DNA of 64,000 bases, from NCBI GenBank assembly GCA_030549205.1, contig JAUKTV010000014.1, positions 930,001 to 994,000 on the forward strand. Reading direction: 5' to 3'. The position numbers were made by a program, and so were the translations under genes. The notes beneath the pieces were generated by a model that was given only the letters and a program-made list of their open reading frames with translations, was not told the DNA's origin and made no database searches. Below are positions 56,127 through 64,000 of this stretch, piece by piece. The DNA comes from Apiosordaria backusii. Lineage: Eukaryota; Ascomycota; Sordariomycetes; Sordariales; Lasiosphaeriaceae. Each line of letters opens with the position of its first letter. Positions within the stretch are counted from its first letter, which is position 1.

Positions 56127-56934
56127 TTAATCAATCTCGGGCAGAGGTGTGAAGCGGAGGTAAGGCTTGACAGCACGGAGGTTGGGGAAGAGCTTGGTAG
56201 CCTCGTCGCCCTTGATGCTGGGGTGGACAATGACATCATCACCGGGGACCCAGTTGATGGGGGTAGTGACCTTGTGCTTGTCGCCGGTCTGGAGGGACTG
56301 GATAACGCGGAGGATCTCAGCGCTGTTGCGGCCGGTGGAGGCGGGGTAGGAGAGGATGGCGCGGATGACCTTCTTGGGGTCGATGAAGAAGACGGAGCGG
56401 ATGGTGAAGGCAATGCCCTTCTCATCGACGTTGGTGGTGTCCTGGTAGTCGATCCTGTTGATTACTCATGTCAGTTTCTGCAATGCGGAAACACAACGGC
56501 AAGAGGTCCAACTTACATGTCATAGAGGTAGGCGACCTTGCGCTCCTTGTCGGCAATGATAGGGAACTCGACGAGAGAGCCGGTAACCTCGTTGATGTCC
56601 TTGATCCAGCCCTCGTGGCTGCCGAGGGTGTTGGCGGAGAGACCGATGAGCTTGACGCCGCGCTTGGCGAACTCGGGCTCGAGACGGGCCATCTCACCGA
56701 GCTCCGTGGTGCAGACGGGAGTGTAATCCTCGGGGTGGGAGAAGAGGATGACCCAGTTGTCGCCAATGAACTCATGGAAGTCAATGGGGCCCTTGGTGGT
56801 GTCGGCCTGGAAGTTGGGGGCAGTAGAGCCCAGGCGGAGGCTACATGAAGTAAACAGGTCAGTTGCCGGTCCCAGTCGAGTGTGGGAGAGATACAGCGAG
56901 GGGAATCATACGGTTCGTTGCGCTCAGCGGCCAT
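56127..56934 (-). CDS. 1-Cys peroxiredoxin (Prx6/PRX1 type)
   Basis: Exons 56934-56912, 56840-56517 and 56454-56127 give 224 residues, the usual length. The peroxidatic Cys is C51 in SHPEDYTPVCTTELGEMARL. Further marks are LRLGSTAPNFQADTTKGPID, RGVKLIGLSANTLGSHEGWI, 'VEFPIIADKERKVAYLYDM', RSVFFIDPKKVIRAILSYPA and the C-terminal NWVPGDDVIVHPSIKGDEAT. It reduces peroxides with a thiol donor. No targeting presequence precedes the core, so a cytosolic form is likely. The first exon encodes only MAAERNEP. Confidence 0.97.
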
Positions 56935-57939
56935 TGTGAATGTGATTGGGTATCTTAACGTGAAAGTATGAAAAGAGAATGGACGGCTGGAAGAGAACAG
57001 AAGACAGGCTGCAGATTGGAAGGACAGGAGAAAGGGGAACTACGTATGAGGTGATGGAGGGGCAGACCGTGGCATTTAACCTTGCAGCTCCTGCGAACGG
57101 TGGACTCCTCCGACCCCTTGGATCTGTCCTCAGCTCGCCTGGATTAATAAAGCGGCTTTTTCTTGGGCCTCGCTACCCAGTGACAATGGCTGGCAAGTCG
57201 CCGAAGACATTCTCGTCCCATGGCCATCCACGCCTTTGATCCCCGCGACAGCCCGAAACCAGCCGTCACAGATGCTGCGAGCTCCTGGGCGCTCCGACGC
57301 GGGGCATCTTGGGGAAGATTTGCCCCTCCATCACCTTGGACGTGGGGTAGAGAGCTGCCCCTCAGTGGCCGAATTAGGATTGGCGCTGCATTGCGCGATC
57401 CAGCGCGACGATGATTGGTCCTGGCCTCGAGGTAAAATATTATGTCATTTGGAGTGTGTTGTCGCAACATTCACAACGCCATAGTGGGGGGGTTGCACTT
57501 TGCTGGTGATTATTGACAACGCCAGACGTTGTCTGGGTGGATTGGGGGCGGGGTCTCTTGGAATCGCTCTTGGCGTTCTTGTTTCGAGTGGGTTCGATAC
57601 ATCGCCATCCGCCTGTATCGGAGCATACACTAGCTTTGCAGATGGCTTGCTCACATGGCGATGCAAAGAGATGGGGGTCCAGTCACCCTCAACCTGCGCC
57701 ATTACACGTGCTGGTTTCGACGACTGAACAGTTATATACTTTAAAAAGATACACGAGCGTAATATATCTCCTCGGAAGGCTCACTGTCAGAACAAATAGC
57801 TGATTAATGCGGAAATACTCTACAACAATCTCGGGTATCAAGTATTATGATAACTTTTGATAGGGAAACCTCGTTAACAAAGGATAAGGCCATGATGAAA
57901 CTCCAGGCGCCCGCTACAAGCTATTTTCACAGCAATTCC
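56935..57939. other. Intergenic, no gene seen
   Basis: About 1 kb between two minus-strand genes. A short hydrophobic plus-strand frame (57500-57727) was not convincing. It holds the peroxiredoxin promoter and the 3' end of the FAT1 gene. Confidence 0.55.
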
Positions 57940-59992
57940 TCAAAGCTTCACCTTGCCGCCTTGCAACGAACTCCAATCATTCGAGCCAAACCTCTCATAT
58001 GACCCCCCCTTCAACCAGAAGACATCGTCATTGCCAGTCTTGCTCGGATCCACGCCTTCATTCCTCAAGCTGACTTTCTGTTGCTTGTTCGTCCCTGTGC
58101 TCCCAAGAGATCCATCCTTGGTAACCCGGAGGAAAAGAGGCAGCGCATACTTGGGCAATCCAGCCCTCACATGCTCCGCCAGCGTCTTCAGTGTCTCGCT
58201 GGTAGGGACACCATCATGTCCCACAGCAGAAGGCCTGAACACCACAGCCGCGCATCCAGCCCGGCCCTCGTGCCCCGGAATCTCAACCCCGTACACATTC
58301 GACTCCTGCACACCCGAATGAAGCCCCAAGATATGCGCCACCTCCGCAGTCGACACATTTTCGCTCTTCCACCTGAAAGTATCACCAATCCGATCATTAA
58401 AGTAAATCCTGTGCTCGCTATCCCGGCGCACCACATCTCCCGTCCGGAACCAAGCATCCCCGTTCGTGAAAACATCTCTCATGATCTTCTTGGAAGTCGC
58501 CCCCGTATCACCATAATATCCCTGAAACCTCGCCTCAACATTCTTCGCCGGCAGCGAGAAGAGCAATTCTCCCGGCTCACCCTCCGGCGTCCGCACGCAG
58601 AATCCCGTCTTGGGATCCCTGAGCGGGAGCTCCGTCTCATGATCAACCTCGACGATGGCGACTGATCGACCAACGAGCAGGTTATACAGCATACCAGCTC
58701 GTCCAACTGAGCCCATGCTAAAGTCATTCCTGCTCACATTCCACGTCGCAAAGGATCCCTCCGTGGCGCCGTAGAACTCGGCAATCGTCTCGATACCGTA
58801 CCGCTCCTTGAAGGCGTTCCACACGTCGGGACGGAGGCCGTTTCCAAAGGCTACGCGGACTTTGTGCTTCTTGTCGAGGCTCTTGCCGGTGACGGGGTCG
58901 AGCTTTGTTGGAGCGGAGAGCAAGTACCGGCATGTCTCGCCGACGTATTGGATGATGGTGGCCCGATGTTTCCGGACGTCGTCCCAGAAGTGGCTGGTAG
59001 AAAATTTCCGGCTCATGGCAAAGGTAGCGCCCACGCTGAGGGTGTGTGCGAAGCCGAGAAGCATGGCTGTGGAGTGGTAAAGTGGCATGGCCTGTTGCAT
59101 TATCAGTGAAAGGTCCCTGTCTAGCCGCGGGTTATTTGCACTTACCGTGTAAAACACATCATTCTTGGATGTCCCAACCAACCGAGACGTGAACCCCCCA
59201 ACAACAGCAATCTTGGACCACGATACTATCGCGGCTTTTGGTAACCCCGTTGTTCCGCTCGTGTAAATGAGAACGCCCATCGCTTCCCCAGCCGCGCCGC
59301 TTCTGAGCTCATCCGCCGGCCTCTTAGCATCCAAGGTCAACATCTGACTCTCCAGCTGCGGCGTCACAACCTCAAAGGTGGTCTCGCTCAGTTCGGACTT
59401 CACATCTTCCCCAACGTTCCCAGCAACCGTAGGATCGATAAGCATCAGCCGCGCATTCGCCCTCTTGATGCAGTGACTGAGCGCCGCACCGGTAAGATTG
59501 TAATTGATAAGCGCCGGAACAGCCCCAATAGCCCACAAACCCAACAGCAAGAAAATAAAGGTGTCTGTGTTCTGGAAGTCGAGCGCAACCATCTCGCCCT
59601 TCTTGACACCCCGGCGATCCTTGAGGAAGTTGGCATAGCGCAGTACCCTGTCATAGGCTTGCGCATAAGTATAAATTTTGTCTTCGAAACGCAAAAAAAC
59701 GCGGTTCTCTGAGGACTTGGAGGTGGCGAGGTCTTCGAGGCGGTAGAAGAAGTTGACACGGTCACGGTGAGTCCACCAGGCCACGTTGGCTATGGTGGGA
59801 ACGATGGATTTTAACAGGTGAAGGTCGTACGAGACCTGCCAGCGAGCATTGAGATACGCCGCGGTGGCCGTCAAGGCCGAGGCGGCCACTGGTAAAGATA
59901 CCGGTACTGATGAAAGTCAGGGACCAGGTCATCTAACCTCAACACCGAAGGTTGAGGCGCATTCTGATGTGAAGGAGCTTACAAGCAGTCAT
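57940..59992 (-). CDS. fat1: FAT1-type very-long-chain acyl-CoA synthetase / fatty acid transporter
   Basis: Exons 59992-59983, 59888-59146 and 59091-57940 give 634 residues. The 10-nt first exon supplies ATG ACT GCT T; without it the long frame lacks an ATG. Motifs: VLIYTSGTTGLPKAAIVSW (AMP-binding P-loop, ~209), 'AMPLYHSTAMLLGFAHTLSV', FGNGLRPDVWNAFKERYGIE, EFYGATEGSFATWNV, GDAWFRTGDVVRRDSEHRIY and FNDRIGDTFRWKSENVSTAE (FATP motif). A hydrophobic stretch near residue 115 (FIFLLLGLWAIGAVPALI) is typical. It activates imported or very long fatty acids at ER, lipid droplet or peroxisome membranes. The C-terminus ends KVKL, a weak PTS1-like tripeptide. Intron 2 (59145-59092) is 54 nt, in frame and stop-free. 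Confidence 0.95.
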
Positions 59993-61177
59993 GTTCGCGT
60001 TTGGTGTTGTGAGAACTCAACAATGTCGATATTGTAGAAGAAACCTTACAGTAAAAAATGTTGTTTATTAAATAGTTCAATGATGGTTATAGGATGCTAG
60101 TTATAACGATCACGAGTTATGGGTAACGTCGCAGTGAGTGAGTGGAATATTGACCTCAATGCGGTAAGTCGGTCGTGGTCGATCGTACCTGGAACTTCGT
60201 GAGGGCACTAGTAGGGATCCGTTTGTAACAGCGCCTTCATGGACGGGTAGCTCCGCAACCTAACGTTCTTGAATGAAAGAACAGTGATGAATGGCGTTGT
60301 TGAAATATATATTTCGAAAAGAAAAGGGAAACAGATCTGGGGTGACACAACATTCCTTATACATTAAATAAACGGATTGCGTGGTTTCGGCAGTGGCCAT
60401 GAAAGCCGCCGGCAGGAGCGGACTGATCGTCTCCATGGACGACTCCGATGTGACACAGGTCACTCGACATGCCTCCATGCTTTTCATATGGACCTCGGTT
60501 CGGCGCGCCACTTGGGCGCGAGCCAAGGAACTTCCCTCACTGGTTGGCGATTCCAAAGGTCCGGGAAGGCGGAAACACTCGTTGATGAGACTCTCAAACG
60601 GTGGTAGGCGGAAATTGTCTCTACTGGGCTGCTGTCCGCTCGAGGCGAAGCAATTGGTTGTCCTATGCACATATTCATGTGTGCCGTTGAAAAACAGCGC
60701 CGGTGGTTGATGGCGCTGACGTTGGGCCAACTCATCTTCAACCTGCTCATACGAGGTACCTACACACAAGAAAGAGACCAGACGGCAAGTGACGTTCAGG
60801 GTCCAAGTTGGGTTGGCATTCAACGGCGCACAGTGCAGCATCGAAGCTTTGACCATGTGGACCCATCGCGTTGGTTCAACAGCTCCGACTCCGTGTCGCG
60901 AATGACGAGCGCGGGTTTCAAGCCCACTGCCGGTGCCGGATGCCTGTCCCCGATCTCCGATTGTGTAGTCTACACTAGCTGCTTATCGCTATCTCCACGT
61001 GCTCACCTGCGGCACCTAACCCAATTGGGAAATTTGGCTTAATTGCTGGAGGGATCGCTGCGTCGCGCTGGCGGCACTCACTGTTGGTGAGGCGTGTCAG
61101 GGTTTCAGGGTCACTTTGTTCACCTCCAGAAACAAGGTACCGGCAACGAACTCGATGAAGGCCGAGTCCGCATAGCC
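59993..61177. promoter_or_regulatory. Divergent region between FAT1 and PIG-S genes
   Basis: About 1.2 kb between two divergent starts. An open minus-strand frame (60260-60856) has no family signal. It presumably holds both promoters. Confidence 0.5.
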
Positions 61178-62860
61178 ATGTCTGCCCAACCGCTTTCTAG
61201 TAATGACAATGACGCTCCCATCACACCAATAACACCAAAAGAAGGGGCACCAGCGTCAACACGGAAACTTCCCCCACCAGAGAAGCCGTCAGACGTGCGC
61301 CGTCGCAGCCATGTCATCCTCTCCTTTTGGCTGATTGTGCTTATTTTGGGCCTACCCATTTGGTGGAAAACCACAACGATATACCGTGCCGATCTTCCTT
61401 TGCAGGAGATGCTTGAATGGGCAGACGGAAAGGTGCGCAGCTCTTCTAGCTTGCTTCACTGGTTTCTAACGATTGTCCCATTCTACTAGGCTTGTCGCCC
61501 CGTCTTCCCCCTCCGTATCTCGATACAGGCCACCTCGCTCCAAGACCAAGAAGCGCAAAACCTACTTCGACTGACCCAGCACGCCCTTGACGATCTTAAT
61601 GATTTCGCAGGGCATCATCTTCGTCTGCAATTGGGCGATGAGAAGCTGGACTCGGCCGACAATGGCAGCGCCTTAATCATTCGCCTCACTCCAGGCGAGG
61701 GCACGACAGCTACGCTGGACCCATACGAACCTATTCTCGATATTACCTACCCACCCAACACGATACCATCCCCCACAGCCTCGTCGTCACCGCTTGCGAC
61801 ATACATTGCCAGTCAGCTGAGGACAACGTTTGCCGAAGAACAAGCCACCATCTCTTATCTTCTCTCGACAAACTCCATGCCATCAGAGCACCGACCGCTT
61901 GGACTGTCACCAGAAACCACCGAATCACTCGCCAAGCGGACGACGCGGTCACTGAAATACGCACCAACCTACCATCTCACATTTTCCCTCTTTACGAGCG
62001 GGCCCTTGCCAAGCAGTTGGAATATCGAGGGGGCGATCGACGAGTACATGAAGCCCGTGTTGGAGGTTCTTTCACCCATCCACAACTTCACCATCGATAC
62101 TCAGGTGCAACTGTACGCTTCACCTGGTGTCCAAAACCAAATTCTCAACAAGGAGGACCTGTCATCGTTCATCAATGCCGCTGAGTGGCCCCTGTCACCC
62201 TCTATCGGGGGTGCACCGACCATCAACTTCATTGTGTTTATCGGAAACCAAACTATTGCAAACCCCTCGCAAGACTCACCAACCTCCCAATCATGGCTGA
62301 TTCCACAATGGGGCACCGTGTACCTGCTCTCTCTCCCCGACGACACGACCCACGTCGCAGCCGCCACCCTCAAGCAGCCCCTTCTGACATTCACCTCCCA
62401 CCTTCTCTCCCTGACCGGTACCCCCGAGTCAGGCTCACTGCCACTGCGCCTCTCCACCCTCGCGCGCATCCGCTCAGCTGACCTTCTCCTCCGCGCATCC
62501 TCTACCCTCGGCTCTCTCGCCCGTCTTGCCATGGCTCTCCCGTCTATTTCCATTCCCAGCAGCGTCGCAGACGGCGTCACTAAGACCATGTCCCACTTGC
62601 GTCTTGCCTGTGATAACTTGGGCGGTACGGAAGGGCTGGCTCATGCGCGGATCGCCGAGGCCGAGGCGGAAAGGGCCTTCTTTGAGAAGAGCATGGTCGG
62701 GCAGTTGTATTTCCCCGACGAGCACAAGATTGCGGTTTATTTGCCGCTGTTGGGGCCGGTGGCGGTGCCGCTTGTGATGGGGTTGATTAATGAGATTAAG
62801 GCTTGGAGGAAGAGGAGGAGGGAAAGGGCTGAGAAGGGGGCGGAGAAGAAGGAGCAGTAG
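61178..62860 (+). CDS. gpi17: GPI transamidase subunit PIG-S/GPI17
   Basis: Exons 61178-61432 and 61490-62860 give 541 residues. The layout is that of PIG-S: a cytosolic N-terminus with a basic site, one membrane helix (HVILSFWLIVLILGLPIWW, ~45-65), a motif 'TTTIYRADLPLQEM', a long lumenal part with 'YAPTYHLTFSLFTSGPLPSS', PGVQNQILNKEDLSSFINAA, 'WLIPQWGTVYLL', and a second helix near the end (KIAVYLPLLGPVAVPLVMGL) before a basic tail. The subunit helps the ER complex attach GPI anchors to proteins. The start was chosen at the first ATG with the family's N-terminal length. Confidence 0.93.
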
Positions 62861-63092
62861 ACGGGATTGTGATGTTGTTTTTGTCTTTATTATTGGTTGA
62901 ACAGCATGCGTTGTAAGAATCGGAATGGCTTAAAATATATCAAAACGCAGCGGTCTTGTAGGATATCTTGTACATGATTTTGTTGTTCTTTTGAAGGAAG
63001 CAAGATACCATGACGGAAAGTTGAACAGTAGGTGCTGTCTGGGTGGTGGTGCGTTGATAGGTGGAGGCAGGAAACAGAAAATCCAATTAAAA

Positions 63093-63182
63093 GCGGGTTT
63101 AGCTCAGTTGGGAGAGCGTCAGACTGAAGTCAACTTCGGGAAGTCAATCTGAAGGTCGTGTGTTCGATCCACACAAACCGCA
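63093..63182 (+). tRNA. tRNA-Phe (GAA) with 17-nt intron
   Basis: The mature parts are 63093-63129 and 63147-63182. The anticodon stem TCAGA/TCTGA encloses loop CTGAAG-A, with the intron (63130-63146) after position 37, the canonical site. The T arm is GTGTG TTCGATC CACAC. The acceptor begins GCGGGTT and ends AAACCGC-A, with one mismatch at its fifth pair. Confidence 0.95.
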
Positions 63183-64000
63183 TCTTTTGCCATTTCCACT
63201 CTCAAAACTTCTTTTTCTTCAAACTGCGGGTGTCGGTCGTCTTTCTCTTACTTGAACATTTTAGTTTCTTTTTTTTCCTTTTCTTCAGATGTTGACGCCT
63301 CTTGTTAACATTGTGAGAATGCCAGTGGCCAGCCGTCGAAGAAGGCTGTCACCATTATATTTTGATCTCGAGGTGTCTCAAGTATCGATAAACTCCTTTG
63401 GTGTGCTATCTTGAAGGTTAGTTCAAACACATCTACGCCATGCAACAAGCCGCCGAGACTACTCTGTGGAATTCTGACACTTGCCGATTGAATCGGGAGT
63501 TCGGCAGAATTAGGAGCTGAAGCCTTGTAGATGGTAGGACAGGGAGGTTGTTGATAATAGGTAAGTAGCGTTACTCAGCGCAAACTCTGGTACAGCTTGC
63601 TTTGAAAGTATCCTTCCCTCTTGGTTGTGTCATTTGTGGTCGTCCGGAATAAGACTTTGGCTTGGTTCATGCTATAGACTACGGTAGGTATCATGGATGT
63701 TGATGGCGCAACCTAATGTCGTGTCGCCGCCGCCGTCTTTACATGTTTAACAAACTCTCGAAGTTTTTTCAACGAGTTCACCAGAGATGAGGGCCCTAGA
63801 GACCCACCCCCAGGCTAGAACTAACCTCATCTAGCCCTCGCCGCGATATTGTATTCCCCGATATCCACCATGTCGGCGAGTAAAAGCCTGAACTATCCTA
63901 TAACTGTCTTATAGTCAGCTAAAATATAATCTAGCTTTTTCACCATTCTTTAGTTCTTTTTTTGCACCTCTTGGATTTCAAAAGTGATTTGAGTCGACTT
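63183..64000. other. Intergenic to the window end, no gene seen
   Basis: The last 800 bp have no supported gene. A T-rich tract follows tRNA-Phe (63199-63285), and the end becomes AT-rich. A neighbouring gene may start beyond the window. Confidence 0.55.

Noticed and set aside
57500..57727. Hydrophobic 75-codon plus frame
   Set aside because: No splice signals, no family, and in an intergenic region.
1..64000. CRISPR arrays, bacterial operons, intact transposase genes or viral copies
   Set aside because: No spaced direct repeats, ribosome-binding sites or transposase/polymerase motifs were seen.

Overview
This is 64 kb of nuclear DNA from a filamentous ascomycete, most likely a Sordariomycete and plausibly Sordariales. 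Genes sit on both strands and carry many short introns (about 45-150 nt) with GT..AG ends and CTAAC/CTGAC-type branch sites. The families are typical of moulds: HET domain, Zn2Cys6 factor, laccase, MFS transporter, PLAC8. There is a tRNA-Phe with a short intron and TTAGGG-like repeats inside one intron. There are no bacterial operons, CRISPR arrays or intact autonomous transposons. Exon borders were read by eye from splice signals and reading frame; where all exons join in frame and rebuild a known family I treat the model as solid.

Layout. 1-5.6 kb: a PHO80-type cyclin and a SET-domain protein. 5.6-8.1 kb: a long gap with an imperfect hairpin. 8-20.3 kb: an accessory-looking stretch with an MFS sugar/polyol-type transporter, a HET protein, a heme-dependent N-demethylase-like protein (DUF3445) whose frame breaks once, a pyruvate-decarboxylase-like gene with two in-frame stop codons, an orphan protein and an amidohydrolase of the aromatic acid decarboxylase type. 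20.7-24.2 kb: mitochondrial ribosomal protein bL36m, an NAA40-type N-terminal acetyltransferase with a one-base frame break, and a PLAC8 protein. 24.7-36.9 kb: tRNA-Asn, a polytopic membrane protein, a small coiled-coil candidate, a C2-domain protein, a Nudix hydrolase and a CAMKL-type protein kinase.

39.7-47.1 kb: a secreted laccase with two very short exons, a small orphan gene whose intron holds telomere-like repeats, another small gene, and a divergently transcribed Zn2Cys6 regulator. 47.8-50.4 kb: an HNH-type protein that has lost a usually conserved His, next to an AT-rich island with inverted flanks. 50.8-62.9 kb is housekeeping: a RAL2-like Kelch/BTB protein, a 1-Cys peroxiredoxin, a FAT1-type acyl-CoA synthetase/fatty acid transporter, and the PIG-S/GPI17 subunit of GPI transamidase, followed by tRNA-Phe.

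The clearest unusual signals are three disrupted coding frames within 8.5 kb (14.3-22.6 kb), the PDC-like copy with two stops, the AT-rich island beside the degenerate HNH gene, the foldback sequence at 5.8 kb, and the telomere-like tract inside an intron. I see no convincing new multi-gene system. The 8-20 kb stretch could be a decaying catabolic neighbourhood, but that is inference.
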